Notes under the pieces: generated by a model
What the model was told of the DNA's origin: nothing
The model's database searches: none
Seen by the model: the letters and a program-made list of their open reading frames with translations, nothing else
Assembly (NCBI GenBank): GCA_032629725.1
Contig: JAFEVB010000005.1
Coordinates: forward strand, 620,001 to 684,000
Reading direction: 5' to 3'
DNA from: Gremmenia infestans
Lineage: Eukaryota; Ascomycota; Leotiomycetes; Helotiales; Hamatocanthoscyphaceae
DNA length: 64,000 bases
Shown: positions 24,045-34,293 of the stretch, one piece after another
Position numbering within the stretch: the stretch's first letter is position 1
Layout of the letters: each line of letters begins with the position of its first letter
Program-made: the position numbers and the translations under genes

Positions 24045-26697
24045 ATGGCAGACTACGACCAGAGACAGCGCGGAGGTCGCGGCGGGGGCTACAATAACCG
24101 CAAAAGGAGATACAGAGGTAAGAGACTACCTACAATTGCGTTGTACCAAGCAAGGCTGACACGCATCGTCAACAGATGAGGAAGACTACGACCGCCGCCC
24201 GCAACGACGCCGCTACGAAGAACCTCTCCCTGTCAAAGTCCGGAAACAGCTTCTTGCTATTGCGGAATCGCCGCTTAAACCTGTGGAAGAGGAGGTGGGC
24301 GTTATTGCGAAGACTGTTTGCGACAATTATGAGGATGTAGAGTTGCGGAATAGCTTTTGCGAATTGGTAGTGCAGTTGGTGGTTGAGCAGCCCTTTAAGA
24401 CCCCGTTTGTTGCAGCGGTGGTGCTGGTGGTTAACACGTTGAAGAGCGAGATTGCCGCTGATGTGTTGGCTAGAGCAGCTCAGAAGGCGAACGAGGGCAT
24501 TAGACGGGGGGAGTGGAGGGAGGTGAAGCTTTTAATGAAGTTCTTGGGGGGCTTGCAGGGTCTTTTGGAAGGAGATGGTATCTTCAGCGTGTTGCAGGAC
24601 CTTTTGACTAAGGCTGTTGATTTGCAGACGGAGAATAATGAGGAGGTGAGATCTGGTTTTATGGAGTATCGTGGAATTGCTGCTAATGAGAACACAAATA
24701 GACTATTGGACCAGAGCTTGTCAAGATAATCCTCTTTACGATCCCGTACATCATGGCATCTTCAGCAACAGACGTCCAGGAGAAGGCCAACAGCTTGTTG
24801 GAGAATACTGATATCATTGCTTCGGAACCGCACGTCTTGCAGTCATTAGTAGACCCATACCCTGGGAACGGCACAGACGAAGTCACGGCTCCTAATGGCG
24901 TTCTGAGCCTCCTCCAAAAACAATTGCAGAATGAAGCTACAAGTGGATGGGAATTGGTCTGTCTTCCGAGACCCTGGAAGGTCCTGTTGGAATCCGACCA
25001 AGTAGATCCTCTCGCGCTAGCCCCTAAACACACCCTACCCGCGATTGTCATCCCAGAAGTAGTCAACGCTGGCCCGAGAGCACTCTTTCCAGAGCTTTAC
25101 TTCTCGGTCTATGCTAACCAGGACATTGAGACGGTGCCGTCCATGGCGAACATTGCATCTTGTTTGTTACGGGATGCTTTGGTAGACACCATCAACATCC
25201 TCGATTATAACAGAAATGCTACATCCCGCTTTCTCATTGACATCGACTGTTACTTTTCCCCAGGCACTTTCGTAAAGCGAGCTACTCCTTTCGATAGGCT
25301 CAGAGATTTGGCTGAGGGAAAGTCTACTTGGAAACCAGAAGATGTCGCAGTGGATGCTGTCTTTTCGCAGCTATTTCAACTACCTATTCCAGAGCACAAG
25401 CTCGTCTATTACCACTCCTTACTGACCGAGTCTTGCAAACTTGCTCCAGCTGCTATTGCACCCAGTCTTGGTCGAGCAATCCGTTTCTTGTACCGGAACG
25501 TAGACTCTATGGATCTCGAGCTGAGCTACCGACTGATGGATTGGTTCTCTCATCACCTGAGTAACTTTGGATTTACTTGGAAGTGGACGGAATGGATTGA
25601 TGATGTCGAACTCCCTGCTATAAACCCAAAGAAGGCATTTATTGAGGGTGCTTTGGACAAAGAGATCCGATTGAGTTTTGCTCAACGTATCAAAAATACA
25701 CTACCCGAGCCGTACCAGCAGCTGATTGCTACGGAGAAGGAGAAAGATACTCCCGACTTCAAGTACGACAACGATGGTAAGTCGTCTTTACGAACGCGTT
25801 GCAGATCACAATACTTATAAATTTCTAGATACCCCATTCGCTCAAGAAGGCAAAGAAATATGGGGCCTTTTGCGCAAAAAAGCCCCAGAAGACCAAATCC
25901 AGCCCATCATCGACCGCATCCACGCTCAAGCCATTGAGACGAACCTCCCCGACCCCCTCGTGGCCTCCACAGACGCCTACATGACCTCCATCTGCTATGT
26001 CGGCTCCAAATCCCTGTCTCACGTCCTTTCGTCCATCGAGCGCTGCAAAGAGCGTCTTCTAGCCGTCGGAGCCCAGTCATCAGAAGCTCGGAAACAAATC
26101 ATCGATTCCGTAATGGGGTACTGGAAAGACCAACCGGGAGTAGGTGTTAATATTGTTGATAAGCTACTCAACTACACTATTCTTTCGCCTAATAGCGTTA
26201 TCGAATGGGCTCTCGCCAAAGAAGGAACACGTCTAAGCCTACCGTATGTCTACGAAATGGTCTCTGCAACGATCGGCAAGGTGACGGGGCGCGTGCGACA
26301 AGTAGTGCGCGCCAAGAACGCCCCTGGTCAACTGCCTGAGGTTAGGCAGGGCATGGAGCAGACTGTAGAGCGAGAAAGGAAGAGCATGAAGGATTTGTTT
26401 CAGCTGATGGAAGAGGCGCTTGTGGGATGGGCGACGGGCAGCAAGGATCAAGCGATGCAGAGCGGTGATGGGAGTACGGGCGATGAGGCTATGATTCGGC
26501 AGTGGGGAGAGCGCTGGTTGAGGGTTTTTAGAAGGAAGTTTGCTGTAGAGGAGGCGTGGTACTTGGAGACAGAGAAGGTTGGAGTCGAGGAGGGTATGGT
26601 TGGGGTGGAGGTTATCGATGGTGTGGGAATTGGTCACGGAAATGGAAATGGTGCTGTTGATGGGAATGGGAGTGCGGAGGTTGAGATGATTGAGTAG
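24045..26697 (+). CDS. Nuclear cap-binding protein large subunit (CBP80, MIF4G fold)
   Basis: Exons 24045-24117, 24176-24645, 24702-25776 and 25829-26697 give 828 aa. The large subunit of the nuclear cap-binding complex binds capped RNA polymerase II transcripts together with CBP20 and promotes splicing, export and 3' processing. After an Arg/Gly-rich basic N-terminus, the MIF4G-type helical repeats follow (around PFKTPFVAAVVLVVNTLK). The middle domain has LPIPEHKLVYYHSLLTESCKL-like sequence (LFQLPIPEHKLVYYHSLLTE here). The C-terminal domain has LNYTILSPNSVIEWAL and EERWLRVFRRKF-like segments (GERWLRVFRRKFAVEEAW). All phases close, and the short N-terminal exon is supported by phase 1 continuity into DEEDYDRRPQRRR. 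The last 30 residues are Gly/Asn/Val-rich. It is convergent with the SF3b4 gene. Confidence 0.92.
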
Positions 26698-27283
26698 ATT
26701 AAGAACCCAGGGGCGGGATTTGGCACATGGAATCTGAGCTGATGTAGGCATGGGGATCTTGATTGTATTATTTCTTTATTGTTGTACAAGTATATGATGG
26801 CGCTACGCCCGCAAAAAGCAAGATTCTTTGACAATTGAGCTTTACTTCCTAGTATCGTATTTACGCAAGTGTTTATCTAGGTACTGTCACGGGAGGCTAC
26901 AGTAGGAGAAGTTTGAGACCTTACATGCGAGATGAAGCGGAATCACTCACTTGGTAGTAAAATGAATGTCATGTCAGATATGGAAGGAAGGAAGGAAGGA
27001 AGGAAGGCTTTTGTTGAATGAACACCTCGTGTACAAATACAGGGTGGATCGAGAGACCTATACTACAAACATGAATCAGCCGATGTGATCTCAAGAACCC
27101 AATTCCCGATGACTGGTCAACATATGAAGTGTTGCCCTTGGATTTTCCCTCCGCAACGCAATAGATCCATCAATCTTGGCAACGATAGTTAGCCTGTGAT
27201 GAGACCAACGTCGCCATTTCCACAACATTGTTTCCATATGGCCTCGCAACCGCCTTGGACGTATATCGAATCGTTCTTTCCTA
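26698..27283. other. Convergent 3' spacer with GGAA repeat
   Basis: Shared 3' region of CBP80 and SF3b4. It contains a GGAA tetranucleotide tract at 26982-27007 and no gene. Confidence 0.5.
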
Positions 27284-28450
27284 TCACCTTCTACCCCCAT
27301 ACCCAGGTGGCCCTTGTGCTTGCTGAGGAGGAGCGAACCCAGGAGGTGGCATATATCCCTGCGGCGGCCCACCAAACCCCGGAGGCATCTGCTGTTGCTG
27401 TTGCTGTTGTTGCTGCTGCTGCGGAAAGCCTGGAGGGGGCGCAAAACCCGGTGGATGAAAGTCCTGTGGCCCACCATACCCAGCCTGCGAAGGCGGCGGT
27501 CTTTGCGGTAACCCTGAAGGAGGAGGAGGGAGCGGGACATTTGGCCGCTGCTGAGGCGGAGGAACAGAATTATAGCCTCCACCTCCACCACCATTCATAC
27601 GGCCCCCGAAGCCAGGAGGCATAGCACCTGTTGGTGGGCCACCCAACTGTTGCTGGCCGTCCATCATTGCCGAGGGGCCGGCGGGCACGCCGCCGCTCAT
27701 GAGCAGCTGGGCGGGCATTTGAGGCACATCGAGTTGCACGTTGTGTTTCTTTGCTTGGCTGGCTAGCATGCGCTCTGCTTCGTCGCCGTGTCGTTCGCCC
27801 TTGCCGTCTTTCTTGTACGCGTATTGGACGCTGATATCCTTGTTCATGAGATACTGCCCGTTCATGTTTGCGATGGAGTCATCTGAGGCCTCGAAGTTGG
27901 AGTAGGAGACGAAGCCGTAGCCCTTGGAGAGTCCGGACTCGTCGCGTGCGATTTTGGGAGGGGAGATGAGGGAGCCGAAGCGCGAGAACGTGTCGTAGAG
28001 GGTCTTTTCGTCGACCATTGCGTCGAGGTTGCCGATGAAGAGCTCGGCGCCTACTTCAATTGTCTTTTGCTTGTCTGCTGAGGCCTGTTCATTTTGTTAA
28101 TACATTGTCCAAGTGGGGAAGAGGAGGGGTAGACGGACCTTATTGACTCGAATTGGCTTTCCGTATAATCGTACTTGGTTCATTATCCTCGCAGCATATT
28201 CGGCGTCCTCTTCACTGATGAATTCCACGAAGCCATAACCTTGGTGTGTCTGCGTTACTCGGTCCTTGGGAAGATGTACGTTCACAATCCGACCGGCTTG
28301 TAACATTAACTCCCATACCAGACTATCCGTCACTCTCTCATCGATATTGCCGATATAAACAGTAGCCTCTTTATCTTGCTCCCTATGATTTGTTAGCCTT
28401 GGTCGTTAAGTGATATTTGGGGGTTCATACCAGTGTCGTGCTCCAGACAT
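27284..28450 (-). CDS. Splicing factor SF3b subunit 4 (Hsh49/SAP49)
   Basis: Exons 28450-28431, 28382-28139 and 28084-27284 give 354 aa. It has two RNA-recognition motifs. RRM1 (about residues 13-88) has ATVYIGNID and HQGYGFVEFI. RRM2 (about 101-178) has AELFIGNLD and SKGYGFVSYSN. They are followed by a Pro/Gly/Met/Gln-rich tail (PPGF and QQQ runs). In the SF3b complex of the U2 snRNP this protein contacts pre-mRNA upstream of the branch point and binds SF3b2. The opening MSGARHWEQDKEATVYIGNI needs the 20-nt first exon, which fits GTATGA donor and phase 2. The divergent neighbour is tom7; the convergent neighbour is CBP80. Confidence 0.95.
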
Positions 28451-28904
28451 CTTGGGCAGATTTCCGCAGGATGGGGGCTTCTAATATTGTCGCAATGCGC
28501 CAAGTAGGAATGAGTAGAAACGGTTGTGGGTCTTCAAGTGATATCTTGTCCTGTGTCGTGGAGATGGATGAAAAGTGCTGCAAGGCTCGACGAGGCTGGA
28601 TTGGACTTCTAAGAAATAATTTACTCCATATCTGAAAGGAGCTAAGAGTTGATGGATTTAGTGGTTATTTACCGTAAACGGCTAGCTAAGGTTCATGTTA
28701 CAGCAATTCTGACTAGTGGCATTTTAGCCCATCTAACCTTCAACCCTGGCTGGACATTTTCTTGAATGAAGCATATCGCAAAGTTCAAGCTCTCCTCTCG
28801 AGTCTCAACACAACCAAGCTTGTGAGTAATTACAAATAGACATAGCCCAATTCTCAAGATCACCTGCTAATATGATCATAGCTCCGGACAAATCACCATC
28901 CAAA
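28451..28904. promoter_or_regulatory. Divergent promoter region, SF3b4 and tom7
   Basis: About 450 bp between two start codons on opposite strands. No other gene; it must contain both promoters. No specific motif is claimed. Confidence 0.4.
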
Positions 28905-29274
28905 ATGCAACTCTCAGAAGAATCCAAGGTTGGTCACCTCTTCGACACTTACGAATCACTATCTAACACCAGGACAGGAGCGCATTAGCAAGGTCATTGA
29001 CCTCTCTCGTGTAGCTATTCACTAGTAAGTATTCCGGCTGTCAGATTCTTCTCGGGATTCTACTAACCTGCTTCCAGTGGCTATCTTCCTCTGATTCTCT
29101 ACCTTGGTACTTCATCTCGAGCCTTAGAACATGCCAGCAGCCACTGACCAACTCAGGATACACTCGCAGCGAGCCCCGGCCATCTTTGATAAGGTCAGCC
29201 TCCACGCTGGGATCCTGTTGCTGTCCATTCTTTACTGATGCTTTGAGAATAGACTCTTCTCTCCACTCGCATAA
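28905..29274 (+). CDS. tom7: Mitochondrial import receptor subunit Tom7
   Basis: Reconstructed from five tiny exons: 28905-28928, 28978-29024, 29078-29106, 29157-29193, 29253-29274 (159 nt, 52 aa). All four introns are GT-AG and the phases (0, 2, 1, 2) close exactly on a TAA. The product starts MQLSEESKERISKVIDLSRV, continues through the single membrane span HYGYLPLILYLGYTRSEPRP, and ends SLIRLFSPLA. These are the hallmarks of Tom7, including the Pro-containing tail-anchor and the RSEPRPSLIRL end. Tom7 is a small outer-membrane subunit that destabilises TOM assembly and helps sorting to the SAM complex. No single open frame reveals the gene. Tom40 is encoded in the same window. Confidence 0.93.
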
Positions 29275-29822
29275 ACCCTCCATCTTCGATTACCGATATT
29301 ACGAACCTTTCAAATGCAATGAAGTAGTTTTACCAGGGGAAGAAGATACGAAATATGGGCTTTGGGGATGATATGTATCAGTGTGTAGCATAGGAAGGCG
29401 TTTGTAAGATGGGATGGACTACAGGAAGCGTTGGCTGGCATGCGCCAATATAATTGTACAATAGCGCAATTCAGCGTGAATCACCACTTGCAACTGCCTC
29501 CCTATATCAGTAGTGCGTTTCAGGCTACCGTAAATACCGTGGTGATTAGGATAAATTGTAACAGACGGGTATTTCTCAGAGGCTTTGGTACCACTTCAAA
29601 GTATTTCCAACTTCAAAGGTGCAACTATGACTACTGTAGCTAATATAAAATACCCCTTGCTGATTGAGAGATTTCTGGATTGCTGCCTATTTGTAATATC
29701 TATAGTAAAAAAAGCTGATAAAGCGTTTATAGGAATCCCCTTAGTTACCTCGGCAAGCTTGCTTCAACATTAAGCTTCAATCTCGACATCCCTTCTTTTC
29801 AACCTTCAAGAATACCCCTCTG
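29275..29822. other. Spacer between tom7 and the FLX1-type carrier
   Basis: No gene seen in about 550 bp; presumably the tom7 3' UTR and the carrier promoter. Confidence 0.5.
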
Positions 29823-30860
29823 ATGACTGACAACCATGCGCGCTTCTCACCTGCGCTGGTCGAGACAATCGCCGGCCTCTCCGCCGGTACAGTTTCAACT
29901 CTTGCAGTCCATCCCTTGGACGTGATCAAGACGCGCCTTCAAAGTAGCTCTTCCCCCACCAACAAACAACTCATGACTAACCTCTTTCCAGTTCAGCGGA
30001 ACTCGTCTCCAAGCCATGTGAGAGCTTTTGGCATCTTGAAATCACTGGTAGCCAACGACCGTCCAATCCAGAGCCTCTATCGAGGGCTGACCCCAAACCT
30101 GATCGGGAATGCAGGTAGTTGGGCAATTTTCTTCTACTTCAAATCTATTGTCGAGGCTCAACTCCTCGCCTTCCACAATCGACCGACTTCCGACTTTTCG
30201 CTCCAAGAAGGTGCTTCTCAAGCCCTCAAAGGCCTTACACCGTTCGACTATTTCCTCGCGTCCGGGATATCCGGGACTATCATCACAGTTTCTACGAACC
30301 CAATATGGGTTCTCAAAACCCGCATGTTGAGCTCGGATAAGGGGACAGCGGGGGCGTATGAGAGCATGGGGCATGGGGCAAGCCAGCTGTGGAAGACTGA
30401 AGGGTGGAGGGGGTTCTACAGGGGAGTTGGCGTTAGTCTGCTGGGCAATAGTCACGGAGCTGTCCAATTTGCCGTTTATGAGCCCGCGAAGAACATCTGG
30501 AGGAAGTATCTAGCTAAAGAGCACCAATTGAGCGGAAAGACACTAGCTGGGGATCATAGACAAGAGAAGCTCGGAAATACGGCGACTCTGGTTATCAGTG
30601 GTTCCGCAAAGATCATGGCAGGGACGGTGACTTATCCGTACCAAGTCATTCGCAGCAGGTTGCAAACTTATCATGCGGATGAGAGGTATGGGAAGGGGAT
30701 ATTGGGTGTTGCGACCAAGGTCTGGAGAGATGAGGGATGGAAAGGGTTCTACAAAGGCTTGGGGACGAACATTGTAAGGGTCTTGCCGGCTACTTGGGTG
30801 ACATTCTTGGTCTATGAGAATGTGAGGTACTATCTACCTATTTGGAGAAACCCAGAGTGA
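29823..30860 (+). CDS. Mitochondrial FAD/folate carrier (SLC25A32/Flx1 type)
   Basis: Intron-less, 345 aa, three Solcar repeats with six membrane spans. The signature of each repeat is visible: HPLDVIKTRLQ, NPIWVLKTRM and YPYQVIRSRLQ. The NPxWVxKTR and PYQVxRxRLQ versions are characteristic of the pyrimidine/FAD/folate branch that includes yeast Flx1 and human SLC25A32. The protein should sit in the mitochondrial inner membrane and move FAD or folate between cytosol and matrix; the exact substrate cannot be decided from sequence alone. Conserved aromatic and Gly pairs (GFYRGVGVSLLGNSHGAVQF, GFYKGLGTNIVRVLPATW) support an intact carrier. The start at 29823 leads directly into the first helix (ALVETIAGLSAGTVSTLAVH). 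Confidence 0.93.
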   Translation: MTDNHARFSPALVETIAGLSAGTVSTLAVHPLDVIKTRLQSSSSPTNKQLMTNLFPVQRNSSPSHVRAFGILKSLVANDRPIQSLYRGLTPNLIGNAGSWAIFFYFKSIVEAQLLAFHNRPTSDFSLQEGASQALKGLTPFDYFLASGISGTIITVSTNPIWVLKTRMLSSDKGTAGAYESMGHGASQLWKTEGWRGFYRGVGVSLLGNSHGAVQFAVYEPAKNIWRKYLAKEHQLSGKTLAGDHRQEKLGNTATLVISGSAKIMAGTVTYPYQVIRSRLQTYHADERYGKGILGVATKVWRDEGWKGFYKGLGTNIVRVLPATWVTFLVYENVRYYLPIWRNPE

Positions 30861-30974
30861 AGCCTCCGATCAGCCCAAAGAAATCTCGACGTTGAACAAC
30901 GTCGGAGCCACGAAGCCTTCCGCCGTCTCTCAACTCTGACTTCCGAAACGTCCTCCAGAAGTACCTTAACCTAC

Positions 30975-31187
30975 ATGCGCCAAGATGGGTGCCAATGCTG
31001 CTTCGCGCTTCGTACAACCTCTTTGGAGAAGGGATTGGCTGTGTATCTGAAACCCCACCTCCCAACGCCGAACCAAACGAGAGTTGTTGTCGCAGGTGCC
31101 GCGAACGTGGGTGTCAAGATGCTATCTTCCTGGCTACGACACCGAGAAGAACATAAGGCAATGAAAGAAGGCTTGACGCTATATTAA
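30975..31187 (+). CDS. Candidate small protein, about 70 aa, possibly frameshifted
   Basis: A 70-codon frame starts 115 nt after the carrier stop codon. Its C-terminal half looks coding (RVVVAGAANVGVKMLSSWLR, ending KAMKEGLTLY). A second frame starting at the ATG at 30984 also looks protein-like at the beginning (MGANAASRFVQPLWRRDWL) and closes after about 20 codons. One interpretation is a small, possibly mitochondrial, protein with a one-base frameshift near 31036; another is an unrecognised intron; another is chance. The family is not recognised. Confidence 0.3.
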   Translation: MRQDGCQCCFALRTTSLEKGLAVYLKPHLPTPNQTRVVVAGAANVGVKMLSSWLRHREEHKAMKEGLTLY

Positions 31188-33079
31188 AACAAGAGAAGAC
31201 AAACGATGCCTCAACTATCCCAGCTGCCGCCAGCAAGATTACAGAAAGGAGGCCACAGCCAAGAAGGCTGTGAGTGAGGTCTGGCTACACGATCCAATGT
31301 TTTAGGACGGTATGCTGCGGACTTTAGTACCCGTTATACGCCATAAAACGGGCTTGGAATAGCTTCACTTGATCCATGGATTATTCAAACTTAGCTGTTA
31401 GCACATTCCATTCTCTGACGAGGTTCCGACTAGGGCTGCGGGCGCTTAAGCCATGCTGTAGTGCGTAGCCTTGCGGCAGTCATTTTGTGCCCTCGAACGC
31501 CTCCTGAGAACCCAGTGAGACAGATTGTCAGGAATACTGGCTTTACACATCATCTCCATCTGCCTGTCACCTTCATATAGTCATCAATTTACATTCTTGG
31601 CTTCGTGAAATCGACGTTCTGTGACTTCCCAACCAGTCATACCTGCAGCAGACCATTCAAATTCAAGCGAGTGCTCCATTCTTATTGCTGTCAAATACGT
31701 TTTTGCTCTTACTTCCGTTATGCCAAACTTCTCCTTGTTTCGAAACACCAACCTGGACACATGAGTCCGCTTCCAGCTGGCGCGGTCACATGTGATGCCG
31801 CCGTTCAGCTGGAGTCTTATCCATAATTATCTCGTCAGAAAGTATTTGAGCCATCTCTATATCGAAAAAGTCTACAATGACATCAGCACAACGATTCAAA
31901 AAACTTGGATATAGATCGGGGCTACCTTTTCCAAAAATATCAAATACAGGAAACTTGGGAAGAGACCTGATTAGAAGATGGGGTATGGTGAATAGGAGGA
32001 GGTTTCATCGATACCGTTCAGCGAAACATGCAAATTGCGATGCTCCGGGCTTGAAGTGCTGAACGATGTCTATGAAAAGGATAGAGTAGACGTGTGTTGG
32101 GAATGGAGCAAGAGACTGAGAGACATTCTATAAGAAAGCGCCCAAGAAAGATAACCAATCCATATTGAAAACATCTTTAGGGGGTGAAGACTTTCCTGAT
32201 CTAGCTTCAGCAGCTTCTGATCGCACAGAGATAATGCAAAAGATGGGCCAATCAGCGCAACCAATTTAATGTTTGCCTAAATTTTCTAAAGAGCGGAGGT
32301 AGTCCTTCGATGGCGCTATCGGAAATTCGTTGTCTATAATTCTTTTGCAACAAGCGAAATACTTGTTTTGACAGGCACTTGTTTTGAGGTTTTGAAGATC
32401 AATAGACGGCAATTTTGAGTTTCCCATCATAAGATATATTCATCAGCTAGTCATGTAAATCTCTCGTAGAAAGCCGACCAAGTTCTCCTTGCCCTTATTC
32501 CTCTTTCCCTTTGCTCCCCTTCGTGGCTCTCGCTTCATACATAGCGACTAGACATCAGCAACACAAACTTCTTCTTCAACCTTAGTTTCTGGCCATAAGT
32601 CCTCTCCAGGCATCAATTCCTGTTAATAACTACACCGTTCTGCTACGCTATTACTTGCAATGCCTCCATTTCTACTTATAACACAAATTCACTCACGTGG
32701 TACTGAAGTCATATTATCCTCGCACAGCTTACCATTTTGGTATTCGTACCTGTCGAAGGCTGGAAGTCTAGATACAAAGCAGTCACTGCTCTTTCTAGAC
32801 CTTACGTAAGCAGGAGATAGGGCATAAATCGGCTTCCTCAAGCTCCATCTCCACTTCACGAGCTGCTTAATGGTCCGTGCGGCATAAAAATAGGGTTCTT
32901 CAACGGTTTACGGTTTAGACCATGGAGTTATCGGCAACAAGAAGTTTGATGGATCATGCAAACCATACTTCAAAGGTCATATAAGACTTAGACTTCCAGT
33001 CATCAGAAAAATTCTAATCATCCAAAACTTTTCTAACCACTTCTCAAGATCTCAAACCCCTCCAAAAGTCATAATCACA
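31188..33079. other. Gene-free, possibly decayed region
   Basis: About 1.9 kb without a convincing gene. Short plus-strand frames near 31800-32060 alternate with stops and may be a gene relic, but no family can be assigned. The last few hundred bases should hold the promoter of the isochorismatase-like gene. Confidence 0.4.
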
Positions 33080-33685
33080 ATGGCCGCCACACCATTCGAT
33101 CCTAAGAAGACAGCACTTCTCCTGCTCGACCTCCAAGTCGGGTTCCTATCACACCTTCCCTCAGAGACCAGTGCCTCGGTCTTGGACAATGCAGCATCAG
33201 CCATCTCCACTGCTCGTCAGAATGGAGCCCAAGTAGCCTATATCAGAGCAGCACTCGACGCCGCCGAAGTAGCCGCTATCCCCGACCACGCGCCCGCCTT
33301 CTCGGCCTTTAAATCCAGCGAAGAAATGGGCGCCGCCATCCACCCCGATGGACCAAGCACCCAAATCCACGCCAAGGTCGCTCCCAAGGACGGCGATATG
33401 TTTTACCGCAAAATCAGATTCGGCACCTTTATGAGGGATCCTTCGAAGGCCCTGCTGGATGAGTTCAGAGCCAAGGGCATTGATACTATTGTTATCGGCG
33501 GAGTGATTACCTCGGGAGCGGTGCTGAGTGCGGTGAGGCAGCTTGCGGATTTGGATTTCAGGCTGGTGCTGTTGGAGGATTGCTGTGCGGATTATGATGT
33601 TGAGGTGCATAAGATGCTTTGTGAGAAGGTGTTCCCGAAACAGGCTAAGGTTATTAAGAGCTCGGAATTGGGGAGCTTGTTCTGA
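33080..33685 (+). CDS. Isochorismatase-like (cysteine hydrolase fold) protein, nucleophile replaced
   Basis: Intron-less, 201 aa, the normal length of the isochorismatase-like fold. TALLLLDLQVGFL carries the first catalytic acid (Asp17), and the YRKIRFGTF segment provides Lys111. In the expected nucleophile motif (G-V-x-T-x-x-C-V in active amidases) this protein reads GVITSGAV, so Ala147 stands where Cys is normal. Fungal and bacterial homologues with TSG at this place are common, so this looks like a subfamily trait rather than damage. The substrate is unknown; it may be a non-thiol hydrolase or a non-enzymatic protein. It is convergent with the six-Cys secreted peptide gene. Confidence 0.85.
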   Translation: MAATPFDPKKTALLLLDLQVGFLSHLPSETSASVLDNAASAISTARQNGAQVAYIRAALDAAEVAAIPDHAPAFSAFKSSEEMGAAIHPDGPSTQIHAKVAPKDGDMFYRKIRFGTFMRDPSKALLDEFRAKGIDTIVIGGVITSGAVLSAVRQLADLDFRLVLLEDCCADYDVEVHKMLCEKVFPKQAKVIKSSELGSLF

Positions 33686-33961
33686 GTGAGTGAGTGAGGT
33701 AAACGGACAAGTGCTATTTCACGGTTGGGGGACGCCTGTTTTGAAAATGCAATTCACAACAATCACCGTTTTTGCGTGGAGAACCAAGCGGTGCCCAGAA
33801 ATAGTAGACATACCAATATGAAAATGCAATTCTCGCACCAGGTGATACAGAATATACAGTTCTCTTCATCAATTCCAACATGAGCATCCATCGATTTGTT
33901 CCGCTACCGACAGCCCAATGAATACCCGTGCAAGACCACGAGAAAGCCTCCAAAGTTGCGT

Positions 33962-34293
33962 TTAACATCCACAAGACGAACACGAAAACTATGACATCCC
34001 TCGTTAGTTATTTCCTTTCAAGCCATTGTTTGTCTATTGATAAATCACTCACACTAGGATTACCCGGATCAACACAAGTACCAGTCTCGTAGAAGCTGTC
34101 AAGACATGCACCACAGTCGGTCTATTGCAAGTCAATTTTCTCTCTTTTTGGGTGGGGTGAGGGTTTAAGAGACTGTTTGTTCACTTACACTACCTTGCCT
34201 TTCTGCTAACTGCCGAGCTGCGTTTTGATCTTGACTCGGCGCTGCAAAGGCCATAGTGAGGAGCGTTGCGAGAAGAGTGAGTGAGAAACGCAT
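33962..34293 (-). CDS. Small secreted six-cysteine peptide
   Basis: Three exons on the minus strand: 34293-34189, 34121-34053, 33988-33962 (66 aa). Donors GTAAGT and GTGAGT and acceptors AATAG and CATAG are good, and the phases are all 0. The N-terminus MRFSLTLLATLLTMAFAAPS is a clear signal peptide with cleavage likely after AFA. A short Gln/Arg/Ala-rich stretch (QDQNAARQLAERQ) then precedes a mature core with six Cys: C-x2-C-x9-C-x9-C-x2-C-x-C, the last Cys being the final residue. Small size, secretion and even Cys number fit fungal effector-like or antimicrobial peptides. No family is recognised and no function is claimed. Alternative: a lineage-specific surface peptide. Confidence 0.72.

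Noticed and set aside
26239..26751. 170-codon minus frame opposite CBP80
   Set aside because: Antisense shadow of a well-supported coding exon.
27091..27624. Open frames on other frames over the SF3b4 tail
   Set aside because: They arise from the repetitive Pro/Gly/Gln codons of the real gene.
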